From Solirubrobacteraceae bacterium (GTDB taxonomy: Bacteria > Actinomycetota > Thermoleophilia > Solirubrobacterales > Solirubrobacteraceae), in NCBI GenBank assembly GCA_030690545.1, contig JAUYGN010000089.1, positions 1 through 47,420 of the forward strand: a DNA stretch of 47,420 bases, read 5' to 3'. Below the pieces are notes generated by a model that was not told where the DNA came from, made no database searches, and saw only the letters and a program-made list of their open reading frames with translations. Position 1 is the first letter of the stretch. Each line of letters begins with the position of its first letter. Made by a program: the position numbers and the translations under genes. This document shows, one piece after another, positions 27,867 to 35,935 of the stretch.

Positions 27867-28172
27867 TTACGTCGCCGGCAGCTCCTGCTCGTCCTCGGCC
27901 TCGCGCGCGGCGGCGGCGTTCTCCTGGCGCACGCCGATCCAGTAGACGAACGCGAACCCGATCGCCGCGCCGGGCACGCCCTCCATCGCGGTCATGAAGT
28001 CCGTGTCGGCACGCCCGGGCACGGAGAAGCCGTGGATCGCCAGGCCGAACAGGAGCGATCCGAACAGGCAGCCAAGGAATCCCCCGATGATCCCGGCCCA
28101 GCAGCGATCGGGCAGGAAGACCATGAAATGCCACAGCGCGATGCCCATCATGACCCAAGCGAGTACACCCAT
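27867..28172 (-). CDS. Small integral membrane protein, unknown function
   Basis: A 101-residue protein with three hydrophobic segments: MGVLAWVMMGIALWHFMVFL, AGIIGGFLGCLFGSLLFGLAI and GVPGAAIGFAFVYWIGV. The Gly-rich middle helix recalls GlsB/YeaQ small membrane proteins, but that match is weak. The tail is charged (REAEDEQE). ATG 28172 overlaps the secDF stop by one base (TGATG), so it is translationally coupled to SecDF and may be a membrane or secretion accessory; that role is inference only. Confidence 0.75.
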   Translation of the reverse strand: MGVLAWVMMGIALWHFMVFLPDRCWAGIIGGFLGCLFGSLLFGLAIHGFSVPGRADTDFMTAMEGVPGAAIGFAFVYWIGVRQENAAAAREAEDEQELPAT

Positions 28173-31114
28173 CAGCGCGGCCTCCCATGCTTGCCCTTGC
28201 GCTTCGCCGCGGTCGACGGACGCTTGCGCTTGGGCGCGGCCTCCGGGTCGCGCGGCGAGACGAGATCCTCGGGCTGCGCATCGGCCGACGGGTCGCGCGG
28301 CGCGGCCGGCTTGGGCGTGCGCTTGGCCGGCTTGGCGCGGTCGACGACCGCCGCGCTCGCCGATCCCGGCGGGTCGACGTGCAGGTCGCGCACCATCTCC
28401 TCGAACTCCTCACGGGAGACGTTGCCTTCCGGATCCTCGGGCGCGGTCACACGTCGAGCGCGCGGCGGCCGCGACTTCGGCTCGGCGTGACCGACGTCGC
28501 CCGGCACGGCGGCATACGCGGGGATGAAGCCGTTGCCCTCGAGCAGCGCAGCGGCCGTGCGGCGACGGTAGATCGGCTCGCGCTCCTTCCAGGCCGTCAG
28601 CACCGGCCCGGCGATGAAGATCGACGAGTACGTGCCCGACAGCGTGCCGATCAGCAGCGCGACGGCGAACGCCTCGAGCGTCTCGCCGCCGAACAGCAGC
28701 AGCATGAGGACCGGCAGCGCCGTCGAGAACGTCGTCGCCAGCGAGCGCACGATGACCTCGGCCATCGAGCGGTTGACGATCTGCGCAAAGGTGGCGCGCG
28801 GCATCCGCGGCACGTTCTCTCGGATGCGGTCGAACACGATGATCGTGTCGTACAGCGAATAGCCCAAGATGGTCAGCAACGCCGCGACCGTCGCCGTCGA
28901 CACCTCCTGGCCGAGGAACGCGTAGATGCCGGCCGTGATGAGGATGTCGTGGGCGACGCCGATCAGCACGGGAACCGCGTACTTGGGCTCGAAGCGCAGC
29001 GCCAGGTACGCGGAGATCACGAACAGCGACGCGATGATCGCGATGATCGCCGAGTTCGCGACGGATCTGCCGAACGTCGGGCCGATCGACGTCGAGCTGG
29101 GCGTGTCGGCGAGCTCGAGCCCGCCTTCGAGCGCATCGTAGATCCCGCTGATCTGCGTCGGTCGCAGGCTCTCCGTCGAGATCTGGAACTCGCTCGTGTT
29201 CTCGGCGGCGCCGTCGCTCGTGACCCGCTGGATCTTCGCGTCGCCGAGCCCCTCGCCGCGCAGCACCTCGCGGACGGCCCGCTCGTCGACCTGCCCGCTG
29301 GTCGTGGCGTTGATCCGCGTCCCGGACTCGAAGTCGATGCCGAACGTGAGCCCCTTCGAGCCGAGCGCCAGCGCACAGATCACGAGGATCACGCCCGAGG
29401 CGGCGAAGAACCACTTCGAGTAGCCCATGTAGTCGATCTTCAGACGGTCGCCCTTCGGCCGGCCGGCACCCAGCGCCGACGGCTTCGTCAGCCATCGCGC
29501 GGTGCCCATCGTGCCGAGGATCGCCTGCGTCGCCACGACGGCGGTGAACAGCGAGACGATCACGCCGAGGCCGAGCGTCAGCGCGAACCCCTGCACGCCC
29601 GCGGTCGCCAGCACGAACAGGATGAACGCGACCATCACGATCACGACGTTCGCGTCGATGATCGCCGTCAGGCCCTTCTTGTAGCCCGTGGCGATGCTGG
29701 CGGAGATCGATCTTCCCGCGCGCACCTCTTCCTTGACGCGTTCGAAGATCACGATGTTCGCGTCAGCGGCCACCCCCAGCGTCAGGACGAGGCCGGCGAT
29801 CCCCGGCAGCGTGAGCACGACGGGGATGAGCTTCATCAGGGCGACGAAGTAGACGCCGTAGATCGCCAGCGCGATCACCGCGATGACGCCCAGCAGGCGG
29901 TAGACGGTGAGCAGGAACAGCGCGACGACGATGAAGCCGGCGGCGCCGGCGACGAGACCTCGGTCGAGCGCCTGCTGGCCGAGCGTGGCGGAGATCTGCG
30001 AGCTCGAGATGAGCTCGAGCTGGACCGGCAGCGCGCCGGTCTTCAGGACGTTGGCGAGCTCCTGCGCGGTCTGGATCGTGAAGCCGCCCTCGATCTGCGA
30101 GCCGGTGCGCCCGTCGATCCCGTCCGGGTTGCGGCGAAAGTCGATGAACGGGACCGAGACGAGCTCGTTGTCGAGCGCGATCGCGAAGTGCTGGTTGACG
30201 TCCTGGGCGCTCTGGCCGGGCAGGATGCCGACGCTGGCGCTGCCGCGCTCGGCGATCTCCCGCGTGACCTGCTGCCAGGTCCTGCGGCCCGCGTCGGTGA
30301 ACTCGAACGTGACGATCGGCCCGCCGGAGCCGGTCGCCCCGCGGTCGAAGTTCTGCTCGGGGTTCCTGATCTCCCGGCCCTCGAGCGCGACGTCGTCGCG
30401 CAGGACGAACCAGCGGTCCGACGGCACCTCGCTGCCGCGCTTCTCGGCCCGCAGGAGCACCGTGCCTGGCTGGACGGTGATCACCTCGGCGTCGCCCCGC
30501 CGCGCCGCGGGCACGTTGGCCATGGCGTCCGCGCGCGACTCCTCGCCGAGCCCGAAGACCTCCTCCTTGTCACGGTCGACGGCGAAGTACAGCGGTCCGT
30601 CGCGCGAGGTGTTCAGATCTGGCTCGGGGTCACGCTTCTCGGCGATCTCGAGCGCGTCGAAGAGCTCATGCGCGACGACCTCGCTGCCGGCCGCCCCACC
30701 GCCGCCGGTGACCTGGGGGTTGGACGGGTCGGGCCTGCCGTCGGGCCCGATGACGTTCGGCTCCCAGTCATAGAACGCCATCTGCGCGACAGTGCCGACC
30801 TGCTTGATCGCCTCCTGCAGGTTGGAGACGTCCGGGAGCGCGACGTTGATCTGATCGCTGCCGGACTGCTGCAGCTCCGGCTCGGCGACGCCGAGCTGGT
30901 CGACGCGCTCGCGCATGACGTCGATCGCGCTCTCGATCGACTCCGACGTCGGCGGCGGCTGCCCGGCGCGCGCCTTGACCTGGTAGACGAGCTCGACGCC
31001 GCCCTGCAGGTCGAGGCCGAGCTTCGTCGGCTTCGTGACGATGATCACGGCCGACGAGACGAGCAGCGCCGCCACGAGCAGCAGCACGAAGAAATGGCGG
31101 CGACGACTGGTCAC
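28172..31114 (-). CDS. secDF: Fused SecD-SecF protein translocase subunit
   Basis: A 980-residue natural fusion that uses the proton gradient to pull proteins out of SecYEG. SecD half: N-terminal TM, GLDLQGGVELVYQV, P1 domain with an acidic insertion (about residues 120-230), FEFTDAGRRTWQQVT, and a TM cluster with GVAADANIVIFERVKEE. SecF half, from about residue 562: a TM, FGIDFESGTRIN, and TILGYSLYDTIIVFDRIREN, again a TM cluster. The last ~130 residues are a charged, Pro/Lys/Arg-rich tail absent from most homologues. GTG 31114 start. Many actinobacteria have separate secD and secF; here no stop separates them. Confidence 0.95.
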   Translation of the reverse strand: MTSRRRHFFVLLLVAALLVSSAVIIVTKPTKLGLDLQGGVELVYQVKARAGQPPPTSESIESAIDVMRERVDQLGVAEPELQQSGSDQINVALPDVSNLQEAIKQVGTVAQMAFYDWEPNVIGPDGRPDPSNPQVTGGGGAAGSEVVAHELFDALEIAEKRDPEPDLNTSRDGPLYFAVDRDKEEVFGLGEESRADAMANVPAARRGDAEVITVQPGTVLLRAEKRGSEVPSDRWFVLRDDVALEGREIRNPEQNFDRGATGSGGPIVTFEFTDAGRRTWQQVTREIAERGSASVGILPGQSAQDVNQHFAIALDNELVSVPFIDFRRNPDGIDGRTGSQIEGGFTIQTAQELANVLKTGALPVQLELISSSQISATLGQQALDRGLVAGAAGFIVVALFLLTVYRLLGVIAVIALAIYGVYFVALMKLIPVVLTLPGIAGLVLTLGVAADANIVIFERVKEEVRAGRSISASIATGYKKGLTAIIDANVVIVMVAFILFVLATAGVQGFALTLGLGVIVSLFTAVVATQAILGTMGTARWLTKPSALGAGRPKGDRLKIDYMGYSKWFFAASGVILVICALALGSKGLTFGIDFESGTRINATTSGQVDERAVREVLRGEGLGDAKIQRVTSDGAAENTSEFQISTESLRPTQISGIYDALEGGLELADTPSSTSIGPTFGRSVANSAIIAIIASLFVISAYLALRFEPKYAVPVLIGVAHDILITAGIYAFLGQEVSTATVAALLTILGYSLYDTIIVFDRIRENVPRMPRATFAQIVNRSMAEVIVRSLATTFSTALPVLMLLLFGGETLEAFAVALLIGTLSGTYSSIFIAGPVLTAWKEREPIYRRRTAAALLEGNGFIPAYAAVPGDVGHAEPKSRPPRARRVTAPEDPEGNVSREEFEEMVRDLHVDPPGSASAAVVDRAKPAKRTPKPAAPRDPSADAQPEDLVSPRDPEAAPKRKRPSTAAKRKGKHGRPR

Positions 31115-31135
31115 GGATGAACCACGCGGGGCAGG

Positions 31136-31585
31136 TTACTTGCCGGGCGTGAGGACCAGGAGCAGTCCCCCGTCATCGTCGTAGGCGGGGAACAGGTCGG
31201 CGGTCGCCGTTGCGGGCAGGTCGCCCTCGGCGTTGACGCTGACGCGCTTGCCCAGCGCCCGCACGCCCCATTCCAGCACCGTGCCGACATGGTCGCTCTC
31301 GTCGTCGAAGCGCAGACCGAGGACCTCGTTGGCGTGACGGCCGATGACGCGCTCGTCGTTGAGGCCGGTCAGCTCGAAGGAGCCGCGGCCGCAGCCGATC
31401 ACGCGGCCCTGCTGATCGCAGACGAAGAATGCCGCGTTGGGCGCCGGGTAGTAGTCGTCGAGCAGCTCGAAGAGGAAGCCGAAGCCGCACTTCGAGCATC
31501 CCTTCGCCTGGCGCGTGAACCCGGCGGTGCGGTCGGTCTCCGAGCTGCGGTTGCCGCAGTTGGGGCAGATGAACAGATGGGCCAT
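31136..31585 (-). CDS. Zinc-ribbon plus PAS-like domain protein
   Basis: A 149-residue cytoplasmic protein. An N-terminal zinc ribbon (CPNC at residues 7-10 and a second CSKC pair) is followed by a PAS-like fold: NAAFFVCDQQGRVIGCGRGSFELTG, then VIGRHANEVLGLRF. It may sense a small molecule or redox state, but no output domain is present. The frame extends to 31693, but the extension is low-complexity and homology-like sequence starts at ATG 31585. It lies 21 nt upstream of secDF in the same operon; a role in secretion is only suggested by position. Confidence 0.75.
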   Translation of the reverse strand: MAHLFICPNCGNRSSETDRTAGFTRQAKGCSKCGFGFLFELLDDYYPAPNAAFFVCDQQGRVIGCGRGSFELTGLNDERVIGRHANEVLGLRFDDESDHVGTVLEWGVRALGKRVSVNAEGDLPATATADLFPAYDDDGGLLLVLTPGK

Positions 31586-31643
31586 GGCGCTGCTAAGCGT
31601 AGTCAAGCGCGGCTTAACCTCAGGTGAAGGCCCTCGCCCCGGC

Positions 31644-32192
31644 TCACTGGGTCGCCGTCCACCTGACGAGGCCCGATTCGCAGGTGTCGGCAACCGTCGA
31701 CCCGTCGGCCTCGTAGACCGTGACCTTCAGGCTCCAGGTGCCGCGCATCGTGATGCGCCCCTTCTCGCGCCGGCCGACGACCTTGCTCTCGATGTCGGCG
31801 GGAACGCCGCCGGCGTCGACGCGCTCGGGTCCGAAGCTCGCGTTGAAGCGCCCGGTCTTGCTGATCCGCAGCCGCTGGAATCCGTCCGAGGTGCCGAAGC
31901 CGTCGCCCGACGTGCAGGCGACGTCGAGGCCGATCAGCGCCCGCTCGACGCGGGTCGCGGCCTTGTTGACGATGACGACGACCGGCCAGTTGCCGGGCGC
32001 GACGCCACCGTAGGCGACGCCCCGCGGCGCGGTCGTGCTCGCCGCCGCCTTCGCGCTCGCCGCCGCCTTCGCGCTCACCGCGGCTCTTGCCTGCGGGTCG
32101 CCGGCGTCGGCGCCACCGGCCGGCACGGCCGCTGCGACGACGAGCGCGACCGCGAGCGGAGCGCCGATGAGCATTGTCCGGGTCGGTCGCAC
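31644..32192 (-). CDS. Secreted protein, unknown function
   Basis: A 182-residue exported protein. A basic n-region (RPTRT), a hydrophobic core (MLIGAPLAVALVVAAAVPAGG) and an Ala-rich cleavage region form a signal peptide. An Ala/Lys linker with a repeated SAKAAA unit, encoded by an 18-bp DNA repeat near 32038-32075, leads to a ~125-residue probable beta-sandwich with two cysteines (VACTSG and DTCESG) that could pair. GTG 32192 follows a strong GGGGAGG at 7-8 nt; GTG 32201 is an in-frame alternative overlapping that sequence. It sits between ruvB and the PAS gene on the same strand. Confidence 0.7.
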   Translation of the reverse strand: MRPTRTMLIGAPLAVALVVAAAVPAGGADAGDPQARAAVSAKAAASAKAAASTTAPRGVAYGGVAPGNWPVVVIVNKAATRVERALIGLDVACTSGDGFGTSDGFQRLRISKTGRFNASFGPERVDAGGVPADIESKVVGRREKGRITMRGTWSLKVTVYEADGSTVADTCESGLVRWTATQ

Positions 32193-32230
32193 GGCGACCA
32201 CCTCCCCTTCGTCGTTGGTGATGCGAGTCT

Positions 32231-33259
32231 CTAGAACAGGCTGACGGTCGTGTCAGCCGGCGGCTGCATGCCGATGTGCTCGTAGGCGCGCTTCGTCGCC
32301 GCCCTGCCGCGCGGCGTGCGCTTGAGCAGGCCGCACTGCAGCAGGTAGGGCTCGTAGACGTCCTCGATCGTGTCCTGCTCCTCGCCGACCGTCACGGCGA
32401 GCGTCGACAGGCCGACGGGCCCGCCCTCGAACTTCACGCACAGCGCGCGCAGCAGCTCGCGGTCGAGGCGGTCGAGCCCGAGGTCGTCGATCTCCATCAG
32501 CGCCAGCGCCGCGTCGGCCGCGCCGGCATCGACGATGCCGCCGCGGCGCACCTCCGCGTAGTCGCGGACGCGCTTGAGCAGCCGGTTGGCGACGCGCGGC
32601 GTGCCGCGGCTGCGCCCGGCGATCGCCAGCGCGCCGTCGCGCTGCAGCCCGACGTCGAGGATCTGCGCGGAGCGTTCGACGATCGTCGCGAGGTCGTCGA
32701 TGCCGTAGTGCTCGAGCCGGTGCTGCAGGCCGAAGCGGTCGCGCAGCGGCGCGGTCAGCAGGCCGGTGCGCGTCGTCGCGCCGATCAACGTGAACGGCGG
32801 CAGCTCGAGCGTCACGATCCGCGCGCCCGCGCCGAGGCCGACGGTGATCGGCAGCTGGCGATCCTCCATCGCGGGGTAGAAGGTCTCCTCCAGCGCGCGC
32901 TGGAGGCGGTGGATCTCGTCGACGAAGAAGACGCTGCGCGGCTCCAGCGCGGTCAGGAAGGCGGCGATGTCGGCCTTGCGCTCGAGCGCCGGCCCGGCGG
33001 TCTGCACGAACGGCGCGTCGAGCTCGGCTGCGACGATCTGCGCGAGCGTCGTCTTGCCGAGGCCCGGCGGGCCGGCGAGCAGGACGTGGTCGAGCGGCTC
33101 GTCGCGGGCGCGGGCCGCGGCGATCGAGATCGACAGCTGCTCCTTGAGCGACTCCTGGCCGACGAAGTCCGCCAGCTGGCGCGGGCGCAGCGAGCGATCG
33201 TGCTCCTCTTCCTCTTCGAGCAGCTGCGGGCTCTGGATGCGCGGAAACGACGACGTCAT
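32231..33259 (-). CDS. ruvB: Holliday junction branch migration ATPase RuvB
   Basis: The hexameric AAA+ motor that drives branch migration with RuvA. The 342-residue protein has Walker A GPPGLGKT (63-70), Walker B VDEIH (~113-117), sensor 1 GATTRTG, the RFGLQHRLEHY segment, and the C-terminal winged helix (EDVYEPYLLQCGLLKRTPRGR). ATG 33259 overlaps the ruvA stop as ATGA; the frame upstream is open but runs antisense-like through ruvA. Complete and typical. Confidence 0.97.
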   Translation of the reverse strand: MTSSFPRIQSPQLLEEEEEHDRSLRPRQLADFVGQESLKEQLSISIAAARARDEPLDHVLLAGPPGLGKTTLAQIVAAELDAPFVQTAGPALERKADIAAFLTALEPRSVFFVDEIHRLQRALEETFYPAMEDRQLPITVGLGAGARIVTLELPPFTLIGATTRTGLLTAPLRDRFGLQHRLEHYGIDDLATIVERSAQILDVGLQRDGALAIAGRSRGTPRVANRLLKRVRDYAEVRRGGIVDAGAADAALALMEIDDLGLDRLDRELLRALCVKFEGGPVGLSTLAVTVGEEQDTIEDVYEPYLLQCGLLKRTPRGRAATKRAYEHIGMQPPADTTVSLF

Positions 33260-33903
33260 GGCTGCGCTCCGTTGCTCTGCTGACCGTCGCGGACGGGCTC
33301 GACGACTGCGGCCGCGCGCGAGGACCGCGACGCCTTGAGCGCCTGCGAGAGCAGCTCCTCGGCGGTCTCGGCGACGAGGTCGCGCAGCAGCTCGTCGGCC
33401 TCGACGTGGCTGAAGCCAAGCTCGACGAGCCCGTCGCGCGCGAGCCGTCGCGGGCTGTCGGCGCGCGTGATGACGATCTCCTCGTCGCCGTCGCCGTCGC
33501 CGCCGCCGACCTTCTCGCGCAGCTCGACGATGATCCGCTCGGCGGTGCGCTTGCCGATGCCGGGCACGGCCTGCAGCCGGGCGGCGTCGCCGGCCGCGAG
33601 CGCCGCGACGAGCTCGCGCGGGGTGCCTGCGCTGAGCACCGCGAGCGCGACCTTCGGGCCGACCGACTGGACGCTGATCAGCGCCAGGAACAGGTCGCGC
33701 TCCTCCTCGCTCGCGAAGCCGTACAGCGCGAGCGCGTCGTCGCGCACGACGAGATGGCTGTGCAGCGCGATCGACCCGCCGACCGCCGGCACGCGGCGCA
33801 GCGTCTCGGCCGAGACGGCGAGCCGGTAGCCGACGCCGCCCGCCAGGACGACGACGTGGTCGACACGGCGGACGGCGACCTCGCCGCGCAGCAGGGCGAT
33901 CAT
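33256..33903 (-). CDS. ruvA: Holliday junction DNA helicase RuvA
   Basis: Tetrameric junction-binding partner of RuvB. The 215-residue protein has an N-terminal OB domain (MIALLRGEVAVR...GVGYRLAVS), two helix-hairpin-helix motifs (SVQSVGPKVAL at ~100, AVPGIGKRTAERIIVEL at ~130), an acidic linker (GGDGDGDEE), and the C-terminal RuvB-binding domain (ARDGLVELGFSHVEADELL). ATG 33903 overlaps the ruvC stop as ATGA and its stop overlaps the ruvB start, so ruvC-A-B form one coupled unit. Confidence 0.97.
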   Translation of the reverse strand: MIALLRGEVAVRRVDHVVVLAGGVGYRLAVSAETLRRVPAVGGSIALHSHLVVRDDALALYGFASEEERDLFLALISVQSVGPKVALAVLSAGTPRELVAALAAGDAARLQAVPGIGKRTAERIIVELREKVGGGDGDGDEEIVITRADSPRRLARDGLVELGFSHVEADELLRDLVAETAEELLSQALKASRSSRAAAVVEPVRDGQQSNGAQP

Positions 33904-34541
33904 TCGTCCGGCGGCGATGTCGCGGGCAGGTCGCCCGTGCCGGTGATCGGACCACGCCGTCCCTCGTCGCCGCTGCCGGCGACCGGGCCGCGCGAGCCGT
34001 CGTTGCGAAACACCTGGATCTCCTCATCGGCCTGCTCGGGGACCATCATGCTCTCCGCGACGGCGGCGGCATGCGGCGCGCCGTTGAGATGGCAGATCGC
34101 GATCGCCAGCGCATCGGCGGCGTGGTCGGGCCGCGGCGGGGACTCGAGCGACAGCAGCATCTGGACCATCCGTCCGACCTGGTCCTTCTCCGCCCGCCCG
34201 GCCCCGCAGACGGCGTACTTGATCTGCTGCGGCGTGTAGGAGACGCACGGCAGGCGCCGCTGGCCGGCGGCGAGCATGACGACGCCGCGCGCCTGGCCGA
34301 CGGCCAGCGCACTGGAGACGTTGCGCCCGAAGTAGACGTCCTCCATCGAGAGGACGCTGACCTTGTGCTCGTCGAGCAGCTCGCTCACGCGGCGGTGGAT
34401 GTTCGCGAGGCGGATCTGCGGCGGAGCCTCGGGGCGGGTCGTGATGACGCCGCCGTCGAGCGCGACGAGGCGGCTGCCGCGGCGCTGCACGACGCCGAAG
34501 CCGGTGTTCGCGGTGCCGGGATCGATGCCGAGGACGATCAT
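33900..34541 (-). CDS. ruvC: Holliday junction resolvase RuvC
   Basis: A 213-residue RNase H-fold nuclease that cuts Holliday junctions. All four catalytic acids are present: Asp7 (GIDPG), Glu67 (SMEDVYF), Asp139 and Asp143 (RPDHAADALA). The C-terminal ~50 residues beyond the fold are acidic and Gly-rich (including two GTG/GSG-D-type segments), longer than in E. coli (173 aa). ATG 34541 is preferred over upstream in-frame starts, which give non-homologous sequence. CAGAAT lies 9 nt upstream, so a leaderless transcript is possible. Confidence 0.95.
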   Translation of the reverse strand: MIVLGIDPGTANTGFGVVQRRGSRLVALDGGVITTRPEAPPQIRLANIHRRVSELLDEHKVSVLSMEDVYFGRNVSSALAVGQARGVVMLAAGQRRLPCVSYTPQQIKYAVCGAGRAEKDQVGRMVQMLLSLESPPRPDHAADALAIAICHLNGAPHAAAVAESMMVPEQADEEIQVFRNDGSRGPVAGSGDEGRRGPITGTGDLPATSPPDE

Positions 34542-34576
34542 CTGACCGTGATTCTGCGCGCCGCGTCGGATGCCTC

Positions 34577-34582
34577 TACGCT
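34577..34582 (+). promoter_or_regulatory. -10-like element for the leaderless DUF3817 gene
   Basis: TACGCT, 8 nt before GTG 34591. The whole divergent ruvC/DUF3817 spacer is 49 nt, so the two promoters overlap. Confidence 0.45.
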
Positions 34583-34590
34583 TCCGGCCG

Positions 34591-34881
34591 GTGAGCCCCG
34601 AAATCATCAGGCGCCGCCTGAACGTCATCCTGCCGCTGGCAATCATCGACGCGGTCCTGCTCGTGCCGCTGCTCTTGCACCGGTTCGCGGATCTCGACAT
34701 CCCCGTGTTCCCGATCGGCATGACGCACGGCCTGCTGTTCATCGCGCTGGTCGCGCTGTGCGCGAAGGGCGCCTACGACCGGCTCTGGGGCTGGTGGTTC
34801 CCGGCGGTCACGGTCGTCACGGGCGGACCGCTGGGGTCGCTCGTCGGCGACGTCGTCATCCGGCGCAGGCTGAACAGCTAA
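34591..34881 (+). CDS. DUF3817 family small membrane protein
   Basis: A 96-residue integral membrane protein with three helices (LNVILPLAIIDAVLLVPLLL, GMTHGLLFIALVALCAKGAY, WWFPAVTVVTGGPLGSLVGDVVI). The order and the central HGLLF match DUF3817, an actinobacterial family of unknown function. GTG 34591 is chosen over ATG 34570 because TACGCT lies 8 nt upstream of the GTG. It is divergent from ruvC and precedes the cyclase gene. Confidence 0.7.
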   Translation: MSPEIIRRRLNVILPLAIIDAVLLVPLLLHRFADLDIPVFPIGMTHGLLFIALVALCAKGAYDRLWGWWFPAVTVVTGGPLGSLVGDVVIRRRLNS

Positions 34882-34902
34882 CGCATCGAAACGTGTGACG
34901 GC

Positions 34903-34956
34903 ATGGCCCTCTTCGACGACACGCTCGAACTGGTCACGCGGCACAGGCACGGCTGA
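34903..34956 (+). CDS. Possible 17-residue leader ORF overlapping the cyclase start
   Basis: ATG 34903 opens a 17-codon frame (MALFDDTLELVTRHRHG) whose TGA overlaps the cyclase ATG by one base (TGATG). It could couple cyclase translation to that of a short upstream peptide. There is no clear Shine-Dalgarno sequence and no homology is recognised, so chance is possible. Confidence 0.25.
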   Translation: MALFDDTLELVTRHRHG

Positions 34957-35933
34957 TGCGCCGCTCGGTCGATCGCAAGGCCGAGGACCCGCTCGACGAG
35001 GTCGAGGGACCCGCGCGCGAGACGCGCTACAGCGCACGCGAGATCGCCGCGCAGGCCGGCGTCGACGTCGGGCTCGTCGTCGACGCGCACGCGGCGCTCG
35101 GGCTGGCGCGCGTCGATCCTCAGGCACGCTGCCTCGGCGAGGCCGACCTCGCGCTGGCGCGGCGCCTGCGGGCCGCGCTCGACGCGGGTCTGCCGGCCGA
35201 GCGCGTGATCGACGTCAACCGCGTCATCGGACGGGCGATGGCGCAGGTCGCCACCGCCGCGCGGCTGCTCGACGGCGACGCGAGCGCCGGCCGGCCGCCG
35301 GCGCCGCAGGCGGAGCGCATGACGACGGCCGTGCAGGCGCTGGCGCCGTCGCTCGAGCATGCGCTGTCGCTGCACCTGCGCGAGCTCGGCCGCAGCGACA
35401 CGCTCGACGCCGCCGCGCTGGCGAGCGGGGCGCCGGTCAGCGTCGGCTTCGCGGATCTCGTCGGGCTGGGCTGGCTGGGCGGTGAGCTGCCGGCCGACGA
35501 GCTCGGCCGCGTCGCGCGGCGCTTGGAGGATCTCGCCGGCAGCGCGCTGCAGCCGCCCGTGCGGATGGTCAAGACGGTCTGCGACGCGGTGATGCTCGTC
35601 TCCCCCGGCCCGGCGGCGCTCGTGCGCTCGCTGCTGGAGCTCGTCGAGGCGGCGGGCGCGGAGGACGAGGGCTTCCCGCGCCTGCGCGCCGGCGTCGCCT
35701 CGGGCGACGCGCGCGAGCTCAACGGCGACGTCTACGGACGCGCCGTCACGATCGCCGGCCGCCTGACGGCGATCGCCCGGCCGGGCAGCGTGCTCGTCGA
35801 CGCTGCGACGCACGACGCCGTCGGCCGCGATCTCGCGTGGTCGTTCGCCGGCGAGCGCCGGATCAAGGGCCTGCCCGGCGGGCACAAGCTGTTTCGCGCT
35901 CGCCGGCCGCCGCCGGCGCGCCCGGCCGGGTAG
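34956..35933 (+). CDS. Class III adenylate cyclase with Rv1264-type regulatory domain and altered catalytic residue
   Basis: A 325-residue soluble cyclase. Residues ~22-110 form the helical autoinhibitory domain known from pH-sensing Rv1264 (YSAREIAAQAGVDVGLVV...). Residues ~160-315 are the class III catalytic domain. By alignment to Rv1264: metal Asp167 (FADLVG) and Asp210 (KTVCDAVML), adenine-specifying Lys206 and Asp258 (NGDVYG), and Arg269 are present. The transition-state Asn of the VNxAxR motif is Thr265 (VTIAGR), and the usual GD before the second metal site reads CD. Activity may be reduced or differently tuned. ATG 34956 overlaps a short upstream ORF. It ends 2 nt from the convergent yebC. 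Confidence 0.85.
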   Translation: MRRSVDRKAEDPLDEVEGPARETRYSAREIAAQAGVDVGLVVDAHAALGLARVDPQARCLGEADLALARRLRAALDAGLPAERVIDVNRVIGRAMAQVATAARLLDGDASAGRPPAPQAERMTTAVQALAPSLEHALSLHLRELGRSDTLDAAALASGAPVSVGFADLVGLGWLGGELPADELGRVARRLEDLAGSALQPPVRMVKTVCDAVMLVSPGPAALVRSLLELVEAAGAEDEGFPRLRAGVASGDARELNGDVYGRAVTIAGRLTAIARPGSVLVDAATHDAVGRDLAWSFAGERRIKGLPGGHKLFRARRPPPARPAG

Positions 35934-35935
35934 CG

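Noticed and set aside
33260-34027. Upstream extension of the ruvB frame
   Set aside because: It runs out of frame through ruvA with Arg/Ala-rich sequence; ruvB starts at the ATGA overlap.
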